A stretch of DNA of 64,000 nt, taken from assembly GCA_963402885.1 (NCBI GenBank), contig OY727099.1, positions 25,377,001 to 25,441,000 of the forward strand, read 5' to 3'. The notes beneath the pieces were generated by a model. That model saw only the letters and a program-made list of their open reading frames with translations, searched no databases and had not been told where the DNA came from. Of the stretch, positions 36,590 through 50,313 are shown in pieces. Within the stretch, counting starts at the first letter, position 1, and the number at the start of each line of letters is the position of its first letter. The DNA is from Antedon bifida. Lineage: Eukaryota; Echinodermata; Crinoidea; Comatulida; Antedonidae. Made by a program: the position numbers and the translations under genes.

Positions 36590-36858
36590 GTAAAAAAATT
36601 TGTTTTTTTTGTAAATTAAACAATTTTTCTGAAATACATAGATAGATTTAGAATAAAAAATTAAGTTCCAATTTACTCAACATTTACAGATTGAAATGGT
36701 CATTCATAAGTTCATAAATTCTTTAAAAACAGAATGACCCATAAGTTCTGGGTTTAAATCCTGTGTAATTTTCATTCTGTATTGGTATCTTATCATCTGG
36801 ATTTTATTTATTGTAATCATTATTCAGAACATACAGTAAATCAATGTAATATATAGCA

Positions 36859-39800
36859 TTAATAATTAAATATTTTTAATGTTCTGTCAACCTTATTTAT
36901 TACAGCAATTGTCCGTGGCTGATGTGAAATGATGCATAATCCAAGTGCATAGTTTGTTTCACCAATCACTTTTATGAATTTACCATCTTTATTAAAGAGC
37001 TGTACATTGTGGTAACTTGATACAATGATGTTATCAACTACTACTGCTCGTGGGTTTGTCACTTCAACAAGAACTTTTATAAGTCTTCCATCATTATCAG
37101 TGAGTTGTAGTCCATGTGATGTTAATATGAGAATCTGTCTTTGTTTGGTAAAATTGACATCAATGATACATTCATTTGGTTGTGACCATCTATGGATGAC
37201 CTCTTCACTACCAATGTCATATACCACTGTACCATTATAACCATCAGCTATATAGAAGACATTTGATTCCTCATCTACATGGATACCTTTTGGACTTTTC
37301 AATACTCCTCCACCAAATGTTTTAACCACGTCACCATCCATATTGCATATTGTAATACACTTCTTACCAATATCACTGATATTTTGAACATTCTGTTAAC
37401 TTTTGTACCATATGGTAGGCTAATTTTACCAATATATTCTCCTGACGTCTTATACTTATCTATTTCATTTATCCAGCCTGAAACCAGCAAGTAATCATCT
37501 GTATACTTAAGTACATCTTGATCAATTATGTTCAGTTTGATAGAATTTATTAATTCTTGTTTTACTGTGATTTTCATTGGTGAATTTTTGATGTGTTTAC
37601 CATCAACTTTCACATCTAATCTACAATCTCCTATGCTTGTACATCTTTTTTTCCAGACATATTCTCCATTTTCTTCTTCAAACTTTACTTCTTCCAGTCC
37701 TTCTTGTGTAGACCATGTTGCATTCAGTTGAGTTGCATCTATTTCACAGTTATGTAGTTTTCTTACTTTTACTTCCATGATTTCATTTTCTATCACCGAT
37801 TTATTTGCTTGTAATATTAGATAGTCAGCTGTTGTAAAGGTTTTTGCTGTTTCAGTCTCTATCACTTGTAGTTGAACAACTTTCTGTTTGATCTGATGAA
37901 AGTGAATTTGCCCGTCATCAATTGGCTTTATTTTTGGTACATCATTAATTATGTCTCTAATTGCTTTAACTAGCATTTTTCCTGATTCAATAATTGCTGA
38001 TACTTCATTGCCTTTCAATACTTTGTGAAGTAAATTCAGTTTTGTGTTCACATCAGATAATGTTTGTCTTAATTCACTTGTTTTTTCATGAATCTCTGTC
38101 TTTTTCTTTTCATAAATTGTTTTCACTTGCTTCTCCATTTCCTCTCCTTTCTTCATGATTTTCTTGATGTTTTCTTGAACATAATCTTTAATATTTTGCA
38201 GACAATTTGATTTATTTTTTTCCAGTTCTGTATCAATCTCATGAACCTCTTTTAAGCTCATTTCTAATTCTGTTGTATAAGTATTTGCATCCTTTTCTAT
38301 TTCTGCTGAATTTTCCTTAAATGTCTTGAATTCTTCTGAAATTGCTATTGGCGTTTCACTAGATTCACAGCCTCTGTGACCCAAGATTGTACAACTTTCA
38401 CAGATTGTGTTTTCACAATTCTTGCAGTAATAATCCAAAGGTTTCCTGTGAATCTTGCACTGTGGAGGATGCAATGATGCAATCTGTATTGAGCTCATTT
38501 CCATCATATCATCTATAGTAGCTGGAATTCAAGAAATGATAAATAATTATATATTCATATTTCTTCCTATCTTTTACAAAAAAATTAATATCCAATAATA
38601 GTAACATTTTAAGTTAATAAAATGTTCATATAAAATCAAATTTTTCAATATATTCTCTGAGGACTTTGTTTTATATTCTAATTTCCTGTAAAATTACATC
38701 TCACTTTCCGCAAAAAGAGATTGATTATAAAGACTTTAATGTAACCACTCACAACATTTCAGATTTTGTGCGATATGCAGCTAGCCATACTGTCTAATCG
38801 TATGTACTACACTGTACTGTATATTGACAGTACAGTCAATTTTACTTAAAGATGTATTCGTATTTCTTCTACATTGTAAGTTTAGGACTGCACAGCCAGC
38901 ATAGCATTGAAATGGAGATTTATAAGTAACTCTGATAGCTGTCGAAAACAATTTTTAAGTACCACGATATTCTCTGGGCACAATTTGTTTCTACATTATT
39001 TTTTCACCTTTTAAAGAGGCACCAAACGACCGCCTTTTCTGTTATTTTTTTGTTTTTGCTCATACTTTGGAGGATGACTGCAGGACGGTCAGGTAAAGAT
39101 TAAATGAGATTTCTGAATGGAGAACAAATGTGTAGATACTTAAAATGACCTGAATGCTTAGAATGGTGTTTTGAACATAAATTTATTCAAACAAGACATC
39201 ACAAAATAATTGAACATGGAAACTACTTTAAGTGTTACTGCAAATTCTATTGAGCATGAAAGCTTTGGGTTTTTAAATACACCTGGCTGTAAACAACAGG
39301 AAAAGTGCCACATTTTTTATTAGATTGAAGCATTGCAAAATGTATGGCTCACCTTCTCCTTCAAGTATTTGAAGTGCTTCTTGGTATTTGTCTTTGTCAA
39401 TGTGTGTTGTCCATTCCATTTGAAATATGTGCTTATGTTCCTCTGCCACTAATATTTCTGATAGCTTTATAAGAAGTTCTCCACTTTGATACATTTCTCT
39501 TAATTTTATCAGAGCAATGGGATCCAGCACAGACAGATTAAATATTATAGAACCATGTTCTGCTTTGGTTAATTTTGACCCACGTTGTTTGAAAAAATCA
39601 ATTAAGTTTTCCAGTATCAAAATCATCCTTTCCCCCTCATCTAATGGTACAGCATCTTTATGTTTGTCAAATTGATGCATAAATTCTAACACGTTTGGTG
39701 TAATAATTGACAAAGTTTGTTGTTTTTCTTCAAGAAAATGTCGTAAAGATTTCAGTTTGTTATCAATGCTTCTTAGTTCAGATGACCTACCATCAGTGGG

Positions 39801-41235
39801 AGTACTCTGTGATGATTGCAGAGTTTGATTAATTGTTCTTTGCATTGATTGCAGGTTATCATCAATAATTGCTAGTACAGGTGACCTATTGTCTCTACTA
39901 AGTGGTAAAGATTGAAGATTTCCATCAATAGTGCTTAGTAACGATAAATTAAATGCAGGGACAGTTTGCAAAGTTTGCTGAATGTCATCAACAGTTCTTT
40001 GTAATGATTGGAGTTTATCATCTAGGTGTTTTTGTATAGATAGGCTTTCTTCAGTGGAAGTACTTTGCGATGGCATTTCATCACGATTATATTTTTTAGG
40101 TGGTTGATCTCCAGAGTCAGACTTGCGTTTCAGAGTGACCTGTATCGTAACTTCTGTAATAAATGTAAAATAACATTTCTGATTTTTTTTATTCTGTGAT
40201 TTCAATTTACCTTATTAGAAATTACATGATGAACTGACTTTACTAGCCATTCTAACATTTAATAATATTTTTTTAAATAAATGGATACTGTGTGCACCTC
40301 TAATCAAGAGTAATTTAAGAATACTATTTATGCCATATAATAATCTATAATTTTCTGGTTTATTGTTAAGGAGAAGGAGAAAGTTTGAAATTTGAGTAAG
40401 TTTGTAACTTTTTAAAACTAAACTAAATTAAAAATTATTTTTGAAAATGTGAAAGGGTTCCATGACTTACCTTTAGTGAGAATTTCTGTAGCTCTTTGTA
40501 ATTTAAACCCCTTTAAGGTCTTAATAAATTCATCCATTTTTTCTTCACAAATGATTTTTTGGTGTTGTAAATCCATGAGAAGACTCCATCCATCTTGATA
40601 ATTCTTTGGAGGATCATTATACACACCATCCATTTTGATCACATCCTCCGGTATCAGTTCATTTCCTAACATCAGAATCTTTTGTTGATGATGGCTGAAT
40701 TTTGTAATAATGATGGGTTTAACATCCACAATACCAAACTGTTTGGTGGCCTTTATTGTATCATACAAAATAGTGAGATCTGTTGAACTGAGATCTCCAG
40801 AATCACGTAACTTATTCAGCAAGTCCATCATTGTCGTAGAGTCATTATATAAGTCAGCTTGTGCAATGTAACCTTGAAACAAGACTTTCAGTTTCCTGAT
40901 AAGGTTTCGTTTATCGTACCAAGTTGAAAAAGCGACTAGAGCCTTTTTAAAAGGTATTTCAATGGTTTCTAGGAAAAAGATAAGGTAAAATATATGTAAT
41001 ATTCCTCCCACTCTCTTGGCAGTTTTAACAGAATTTTACAACTACTGCAGAGTAAGTGAACAGTTAGCGTTAAAATATACCTCAAATAATAATTCTATTG
41101 CCTACAGTAAATTGGTTTAAACAATTATTTCTTATAATTTAGTACAGTAATCTAAAAATAAATAACACAAATAATTGTGAATTGCAGGGAAAGTTGTCTT
41201 TAAAATGAAAGACCTACTGTACCTGACGTAGCCAT
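36859..41235 (-). CDS. DED-DD-TRADD-N-like/B-box/filamin/NHL fusion, copy 2, propeller damaged
   Basis: Exons 41223-41235 (MATS), 40471-40968, 39353-40153 and the last exon from 38521. All junctions are phase 1 with GT/AG borders. Exon 2 has the DED-like part (LIRKLKVLFQGYIAQADL) and the death-domain-like part (FSHHQQKILMLG); it lacks 11 codons relative to copies 1 and 3, just after the DED-like part. Exon 3 has LQSLQRT-type repeats and the TRADD-N-like region (AEHGSIIFNLSVLDPIALIK). The last exon has one B-box (CKIHRKPLDYYCKNC), coiled coil and filamin repeat but no RING. A loss of about 19-20 nt near 37376-37381 shifts the frame early in the NHL region: translation ends at 37299 after 844 aa, while the rest of the propeller stays open in another frame down to 36859. 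It may make a propeller-less protein or be a young pseudogene. Confidence 0.75.
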
Positions 41236-41892
41236 GTTGTCAAATAACAGTACTTATTTTCTATCGGTGTATTTCTAAAAAATAAGAACAACATTTTCTA
41301 TAGAAAGTAATTACCGGCAGCTGGGCTTAACACTATAGCTATTTGTGGATATGCTCTAGTTGAAACTAATTGGTCAGATGTAATTTTGTAGGCCTACTTG
41401 TTACAGATTACTAGCCTGGTTCATAGACCACCAAGCTTGTGTGATGACCAGATTCAAATATGCAATATTCGTAGGTTTAAATGGAATTAAAATCTTGAGA
41501 AAATACGCTTTTATTGTGGATGTGTGAACAAATTAAAACTAGGGGAAAATTAGCTTCCAAATGTACAGTTGGTAGAAAAGAGTGTAACCTGCCCTTTAAG
41601 AGCATTTATTATAAATACAAAATGTGTACATAAATGTATTTATTAATTAAAAGTAATATCTTTATTCAGAATTTTAAATAAATTCTTAAATTATAGGCCT
41701 AAGCTTTCAACTCCAACAGTCAACGGAATCAATTTGTTTCAATTTTGTCTCTCTACAACCAGCCTTTCTGCAAACATACTTTTGTAATGAAGAAATAGAC
41801 TTAAAGTATAGGGGTGTTGTAGGTGTTCAGTCATCTGAATCATGGAGCCTCTGATATTGTGTTCATTAGACCTATAACCTTAGTATTATTAT

Positions 41893-44415
41893 TCAAAATG
41901 CGCACAATAATTTCACAAAAGTTCTGAAAATGGTGAAAAATAGGTCTTCTTTAAAATGAAAATAACTCTTCAGAATGCAAGATGACCCCCAATTTTTTTA
42001 ACTTATTCGGGAAGCCATTGAGTTGTAGATATGAATTCATGTACACATTTGACGTACAAAATGTTGTGATGTCATCAAATGGCCACTTGAATTTAAAATT
42101 AAGTTTTTTTTTCTCTTTCGTCATATTTTATCACATTCAATAGAACGCATCTCCGTTATTTTGGGCACGATTTTTGCTCAAATTTTAGTATGTGATTACT
42201 CAATTAATTGACTTTCTCATGAATTGCCACTATTTAGGTGATCATTTAGAATAAAATGATCACCTATTGTTATTGTATGAAATCTTTATTCTTCTTTCTG
42301 TACACTATTTTGTGTAACAAATATCTCAAAAAGTTAAATGTCAATGATCACAAAAATTTCACAATATCTTTCAAATACTGTAACTTAATCCTAATAAGCT
42401 TTTCAGCGTGATCACTCAACCGTGACGTCATTTATACGCCATTTTGTGAAATCACATTATCAATTATATCTCCATAATTAATCATCACATAATAATGAAA
42501 TTCACTACACGTAAACTTCGGGTCAAGGGTAAAAATATTAGACAATAAAAACTTGCGCGTTTCAAGGTCATGCGCGTGAAATCACGCGTTAAAAATTTAA
42601 AAAGCTTGAAATTAAGTTTTGATTAATTTAGAGCATGAATTAGGCCATTTGCACGTTTTAAAAAATTACTGCGCAAAAACACGTTTTTGCGCGCGCTGTA
42701 CTTAAAAAGCGTAAAAAATACGAATTTTTTGTACAAATCGCATTCTACTCACCATCCTTAGTACATTTACTAAATTTGAGTCCGTTCCGACTTAAAATAA
42801 CGCTATACGAGGAGGTTAAAAATGACAAAATGCGCACATTAATTGCATAAAAGTGCTGAAAATGGTGAAAAATAAGGCATTTTTAAAATGAAAATAATTC
42901 TTCAGAATGCACGATGACCCCCAATTTTTTTAACTTATTCTGGAAGCCATTGAGTTGTAGATATGAATTCATGTACACATTTTCCGTACAAAATGTTGTG
43001 ACGTCATCAAATGGCCACTTGAATTTAAAATTAAGTTTTTTTTCTCTTTCGTCATATTTTATCACATTCAATAGAACGCATCTCTGTTATTTTGTGCCCG
43101 ATTTTCGCTCAAATTTTAGTATGTGATTGCACAATTAATTGACTTTCTCATGACTTCCCACTATTTTTATTTTTATGACGTCATCACGCGTAAAAACTTG
43201 AATAACGTAGGTCGTGTAATTTCACCTTCGCCGTAAATTTGAATATCTTACAGCTCTTCATAATTGAAGGTTACCTTGATGATTATAATTTATTATGGAA
43301 GCTGATGAAATGTAGATATGAATTCATATAAAAATCAAGCCTATCGGATGTTGTGACGTTAACATATGGCCAGTTGAAGTTTAAAAGTAGTTTTTTCATC
43401 TTTTTCGTCAAAGTTATACAAATTTCAAAGAGCGCGCACAGCGCTTCTACGTGCCAAATTCTCTTCCAATTCTTATATTTATTTGCTCAATTCATTATCT
43501 TTCGAAATTGTCATCTTCAAGTTTATTTTGATAATTCCATCATACCAAAAAATTAGAACATGATGTGTGTCCCCTAATTTCACCTATGCTACACTGTATA
43601 TAGATATACATTATATACTGTACATATTGTATATGGCATATAATAGGCTCAACTCAACGCTATAAGCGTATAATAGGATGGCATACATCAACATTTTCTG
43701 ATCATATGTTAACGTACGTGCATGTAAAAAAAAAATTAATTTCATTAAAATGATAAAAATGATCACCTATAATTCGTCAAAGTGACGAATTAAATTCTAG
43801 TTTTATTTTGATGATGTCATCACGCTTAAAAACTTGAATAACGTAGGTCGTGTAATTTCACCTTCGCCGTAAATTTGAATATCTTACAGCTCTTCAGAAT
43901 TGAAGGTTACCTTGATGATTATAATTTATTATGAAAGCTGATGAAATGTAGATATGAATTCATATAAAAATCAAGCCTATCGGATGTTGTGATGTTAACA
44001 TATGGCCAGTTGAAGTTAAAAAGTAGTTTTTTCATCTTTTTCAAAAAGTTATACAAATTTCGAAGAGCGCTCACAGCGCTTCTACGTGCCAAATTCTCTT
44101 CCAGTTCTTATATTTATTTGCTAAATTCATTATCTTTAGAAATTGTCATCTTTGAGTTTATTTTGATAATTCCATCATACCAAAAAATTTGAACATGATG
44201 TGTGTCCCGTAATTTCACCTATACTACACTGTATATAGATATACAGTATGTACTGTACATATTGTATATGGCATATATTAGGCACAACTCAGCACTATAA
44301 GCGTATAATAGGATGGCATACATCAATATTTTCCGATCGTATGTTAACGTACGTGCATGTTTTAAAAAAAATTAATTTCAGTAAAATGATAAAAATGATC
44401 ACCAATAAATTCTAG
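41893..44415 (+). mobile_element. Helitron-like non-autonomous element, plus orientation, composite
   Basis: It begins with TCAAAATGCGCAC and ends with TTCTAG followed by T at 44415. An inner copy of the same 3' end, with the complete hairpin (43771-43791) and CTAG, is at 43797-43800. Two tandem duplications are visible: about 41893-42225 resembles 42835-43160, and 43163-43800 resembles 43801-44415. It splits the upstream block of copy 2, which is continuous at 28.4-29.0k, so the empty site is known. No transposase is encoded; short open frames inside are repeated noise. Confidence 0.65.
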
Positions 44416-45385
44416 TTATTATAGTATTGATGTACAGTATATATATTCAGTGACTTGAATCATAAAGACTTTGATAAGTGTTCATGCACACATACTAGAC
44501 TTTTCTATAGCATTTTTCAACCTATTCAATAGAGAGGGAAATGGCAACCAACATGGCGTAACTAAAATGTTGTTTAATATATTGTATAACAGCGAATCTT
44601 TTGCTATGGTTCTGTATGCTGTAGGGTTGTAAGAGAAAGTTTAGAAAAGACACAGCTAATATGGATATTGCAATTCCCTTTATAATGCTTATTTTATTTC
44701 AATTTTCACTCTTTCTGAATTACAACACAGTTTATGTACATATTAAACCAAAATACCAAATACTCTATCTTTACACACGCTGTAGTGCTAAGAGGTTTAC
44801 AATACAGATATATGAATTCTCTCTACATAAGCCAAATTGGTAAATATTTAAATTATCAGAATCACTTTTGGATTTGATATTGACTTAAACTATTATAGAA
44901 TAAAAATAAGTTAAATATTTATTTATGTATGTATTTTAATCATTATTTATAATTTACAAATATAAAGCAACATAAAGCATGTCAGCCAACATTTTCAGGT
45001 GTTGTTTGAATTCTGGTTTTAGGACAGATGCGGATCTGACCTTGGTTAAAAAATGTTAATAATTGTTATACTGTTGCTGATATTTAAACCAGCTCATATT
45101 AGTAGTAACAAACAAATCAAAATATATACCGTAACCAATAGTGTGCAAATGTAAAGTTAATTAGAATAATCATTTTTGGAAATCCTATTTGTTAAATTAG
45201 ATTTGAATTTATACAAATAAGTATAATACAATGTAAACACAGGTAATACTAAGCCTAATACAGTAAAGAAATATAATATAAAGTAGTACCTGACAGCTGT
45301 AAGGATTGTAGAGAGGGCGCTCTATACTTTTAAAAAGTGTTATTACAGAGTGATTGACTTTCACAGTTCATAGATTATTGCAGTT

Positions 45386-48300
45386 TTAGTAATTGAATAT
45401 CTTCAATGTTGGGTCAGGATTCCCATGCTGATTCATTACAGCAATTGTCCGTGGCTGATGTGAAATGATGCTTAATCCTAATGCCAATTTTGTTTCACCA
45501 ATCACTTTTATGAATTTACCATCTTTATCAAAGAGTTGTACATTGTAATCAGTTGATATAATGATGTTGTCATCTTTATCAACTACTACTGCACGTGATC
45601 TTTTCAACTTTCCCACAACATCATTATATGATGCTTCAACAAGAACTTTGATTAGTTTTCCATCATTATCAGTGAGTAGTAATCCATTAATACTGTCTAA
45701 TATGAGCACCTGTCTTTGGTTTGTAAAGGTAACATCAATTAAAAATGCATTATTGTGTTGTGGCCATCTATGGATGACCTGACCACTATCAATGTTAAAT
45801 ATGTATGTATGATTAATACCAGCTACATAGACAACATTTGATTCCTCATCTACATGGATACCATATGGATGTGACAATACTTCTTTACCAAATGTTTTAA
45901 CCACCTCACCATCCATTGTGCATATTGTAATGCACTTCTTACCAACATCACTGAACGCTATGTCACCATTCTTCATTTTGAACATTCTATTAACTATTGT
46001 ATCTCCTCCTGGTAATGTAATTTTACCAATGTGTTCTCCTGATGGCTTATACTTAAGTATTTCATTTGTCCAACGTGAAACCAGCAAGCAATCATCTTTA
46101 TACTTAAGTACATCTTCACCAACAAAGTCTAGTTTGATAGAATTGATTAGTTCTTTTTGTACTGTGATTTTCATTGGTGAGTTTATGATGTGTTTGCCAT
46201 CAACTGTCACATCTAATCTACAAACTCCTGGGATTTCACATTTTCCTGTAAATAAATATTCTCCATTTTCTTCTTGAAACTTTATTTGTTCCTCAACTTC
46301 CTGTGCCGTCCATGTTGCATTCAGTTGAGTGGCATCTACTTTACATTTATGTAGTTTTCTTACTTTTACTACAATGGTTTCATTTTCTATCACAGATTTC
46401 TTTGCTTGTAATGTTAGATAGTCAGCAGTTGTCACTTTAATTTCCTTTTCAATGTTTTTCACATTTTCTGTGGCAATCTTTTGTAATTCAACAAATTTCT
46501 GTTTGATTTGATGAAAGTGAATTTGTCCGTCATCAATTGGTTTTATTTTTGGTACCTCATTAATTCTGTCTCTCAGTTCTTTAACCACCATTTTACTTAA
46601 TTCCATTGCTGATACTTCATTGTCTTTCAATACTTCTTTAAGTAAACAAAGTTTTGTGTTCACATCAGATATTGGCTTTCTTAATTCTTTTGTTTGTTCA
46701 TCAATCTCTTTCTTTTTCTTTTCAAAAATTGTTTTTGCTTGCTTCTTCATTATCTCTCCATTCATTTTGATTGTCTTGATGGTTTCTTGTACATTGTCTT
46801 CAATATCTTTTAAAGAATTTGATTTATTTTTTTCCAGTTCTGTATCAATCTCTTGAACTCCTTTTAAGATGTTTTTTATTTCTCTTGTATAGGTATCGGC
46901 ATCCTTTTCTAATTCTGCTAAAAGTTTCTGAAATGATTTAAATGCCTCTGAAATTGTTATTGGCTTTTGTTTGCCTGCACAATTTCTGTGACCCAAGATT
47001 GAAGGCCTACAACTTGAACAGATTGTGTGTTCACAATCCTTGCAGTAATATTCCAAGGGTTCACTGTGAATCTTGCACTGTGGGGGTTGTAATGATGCAA
47101 TCTCATCTGAGCTCATTTCCATCATATCATCTATAGTAGCTGGAATTCAAGAAATGATAAATAATTATATATTCATTATTTCTTCCTATCTTTTACAAAT
47201 AAAATTAATATTCATTAATAGTAACAGTTTAAGTTAATAAAATGTTCATATAAAAAAAACTTTTTCAATATATTCTCTGAGGACATTGTTTTATTTTCTA
47301 ATTTCCTGTAAAATTACATCTCACTTTCCGCAAAAAGAGATTGATTATAAAGACTTTAATGTGACCGCTCACAACATATCAGATTTTGTGCGATATGCAG
47401 CTAGCCATACTGTCTAATCATATGTACTACACTGTACTGTATATTTTCAGCTAACAGTACAGTCAATTTTCCTTGAAGATGTATTTGTATTTCTTCTACA
47501 TTGTCAGTTTTTAAAGTTTAGGACGGCACAGTCAGAATAGCATTGAAATGGAGATTTATAACCAACAAGTAACTCTGATAGCTGGTGAAAAAAACAATTT
47601 TTACCATGATATTCTCTGGGCACAATTTGTTTCTACATTATTTTTTTCAATTTTTAAAAAGGCACCGAACGACCCGCCTTTTCTGTTTTTTATTTTTGCT
47701 CATACTTTGGAGGATGACTGCAGGACGGTCAGGGAAAGATTAAATGAGATTTCTGAATGGATAACAAATGTGTAGATACTTAAAATGACCTGAATGTTTT
47801 GAACATAAATATGGAACACCTTTTTTTTAAATCAAAACAAGACATCACAAAATAATAGAACATGGAAACTACTTTAAGTATTACTGCAAATTCTATTGAG
47901 CATGAAAGTTTATGCTTTGTGTTTTTAAATACATCTGGCTGTAAACAACAGGAAAAGTGCCACATTTGTTTTATTAGATTGAAGCATTGCAATATGTATG
48001 ACTCACCTCCTTCAAGCATTTGAAGTGCTTCTTGGTATTTGTCTTTGTCAATGTGTGTTGTCCATTGCATTTGAAATGTCTGCTGATGTTCCTCTGCCAC
48101 TAATATTTCTGATAGCTTTATAAGAAGCTCTCCGCTTTCATACATTTCTCTTAGATTTATCAGAGCAATGGGATCCAGCACAGACAGATTAAATATTATA
48201 GAACTGTGTTCTGTTTTGGTTAATCTTAACCCATGTTCTTGGCAGAAATGAATAAGTCGCTGTATTGCTGAAAATAATATCGACTCATCATTTGTCGTGA

Positions 48301-50313
48301 TTGTGTTTTCACATTTGTAAAGTTGAACAATGAAATCACACGCACTTGGTGTAAAAATTGACAAGTATTGTTGATTTTCTTTAAGAAACTTTTTTAGTAA
48401 TTGCAGGTTATCAATACTTCTTAGTTGAGATGGCATATCATCAGTGGGAGTACTCTGTACTGATTTACTTTTTGTTTGTAATAGTTGTAGCGGTTTTTCA
48501 ATAGTTAGTAGAGGTATATAGTCAGTGCTACGTAATGAATGCAGAATTCCATCAATTGTATCTCTTAGTGAAGATGGCCAAACTCTATAGACATTTGGTA
48601 AAGATTGCAGAATTTCATCAATAGTTCCTTGTAATGACTGCAGTTTTTCAGTAAGATTACTTTGAATAGACGGGCTATCTTCAGTGGAAATAGTTTTTGA
48701 TGAAATACCAACATAGGATTTTTTATGAGGTAGTTCTTCAGAGTCAGATTTCCGTTTCAGAGTGACTGGTATCTCAACACCTTTAATAATGTAAAAACAA
48801 AATTACAATGATTAGTGAGAACTTTTGACATCTATAATTAATGAAACACTTTTTTCAGAATACATTATATAACAATTAATGCTAATAACAGATTTAATTT
48901 AATAAGTTTTCTGTTTTCTATTTTTTATTTTGTTGCTTTAAGTACTTCTCCAATATTTATTTTTTAGTAGGGATAAATCAAAGGCTAGATTTCATGTCAA
49001 TTAAGTTGAAAATGTACCTCTTTATGTAACTAAGTGTTTTTGTTTGCCATGCCTTTAATAGATATTTGTTAAAAGAAGTAAACATTTTATTCGGTATAAG
49101 AATATCATTTTAGCAGTTACATCATTTACATAATTTACAACAAAACATTTTCATTTTGTGGAGAAAATTTCAAATTACTTAGTAATATTTTAAAATTGTT
49201 TAGCAAGGATTTTTTTTCCAATAACTTACTATAAATAATTAAAACTCCATCACATTTAACATACCTTTAGTAAGGGCTGCTACAGCTCGTGGTAGTTCAA
49301 GACCCTGTAAGATCTCAATAAATTCATCTATTTTGTTATCTTCTTCACAAATGATTAGTTTGTGTTGTAAATCCAGAAGAAGACTCCACCCATCTTGATA
49401 GTTCTTTGGTGGATCATTGTACACTTTATCAATTTTGTCCACATCCTCCTGTCTCAGTACATTACCTAAATTTAGAATCTTTTGTTGATGATGGCTGAAT
49501 CTAGTAATAATGGTTTTTCTAACATCAGGGAAAGATGGAATGTGAATTCTAAGTTTGTCTACAATACCAAACTGTTTTGTGGCCTTTATGGTATCATAAA
49601 AAATGGTGAGATCCTTTAAACTCAGATACCCAGAATCCTTTAATTGATTCAGCAAGTCCATTGTTGTAGAGGCTTTATGTAAGTCAGCCTCTGCAATGTA
49701 ACCATGATACAAAACTTTCAGTTTCCTGATGAGTGATCGGTCATCATACCAAGTTGAAAAACATACTAAAGCCAGTTGAAAAGATTTGTCATATGTTTCT
49801 AGAATGAAATAGAAGAAGATAAGATAAAATATACTTAAATTCATCACACTTGGGCAAATATGAGGCAGTTATTAAAACAGAACGTTCATTTTTATGGACA
49901 CTTCACGTTAAACATCTATTTATTATACCTTATTTCCGTAATCTATAACTATATAATAATAAATTTAAAGTTTTAAGATTTACATTTTTTTTAAACCAGA
50001 TTATTTCACTATAAAACAGTTCTACATTGAATACTAAATGTGAGCAACTAGATACCAAATACTGAATATTAAAATGCTTTATTTATCCATTATCATAATA
50101 AAATAACAATAGAAATTCTTCTTAAAGATTGGCAAATATTAGTATGATACAGATAAATATAGAATATATAAAATAAAATTAAAATATAGAATACACACAC
50201 ATTATTGCACAAAACTTGTGAAATATAAGTTATACTATAAATACTGTAAAAGAAAAAAGAAAATAAATAATTAAAATAATATTTAAAATGAAATTCCTAC
50301 CTGACGTAGCCAT
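45386..50313 (-). CDS. DED-DD-TRADD-N-like/B-box/coiled-coil/filamin/NHL fusion, copy 3, intact
   Basis: Exons 50301-50313, 49265-49798, 48007-48780 and 45386-47139 total 3075 nt, 1024 aa plus stop. All junctions are phase 1 with GT/AG borders. Residues 1-4 MATS; DED-like about 15-85 (LIRKLKVLYHGYIAEADL); death-domain-like about 95-178 (FSHHQQKILNLGNVLRQED, WSLLLDLQHK); Leu/Gln-rich repeats about 195-320; TRADD-N-like about 355-435 (SIIFNLSVLDPIALINLRE, SGELLIKLSEIL); one B-box about 460-502 (CKIHSEPLEYYCKDC, CSSC, GHRNC); coiled coil about 500-645; filamin-like repeat about 674-766; NHL repeats about 770-1024. There is no RING, so any ligase activity would need a partner. By analogy with FADD and TRADD it should assemble death-fold complexes, with the TRIM part giving oligomerisation and target recognition. 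An acceptor upstream of the ATG implies a noncoding first exon. This is the best representative of the family. Confidence 0.82.
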
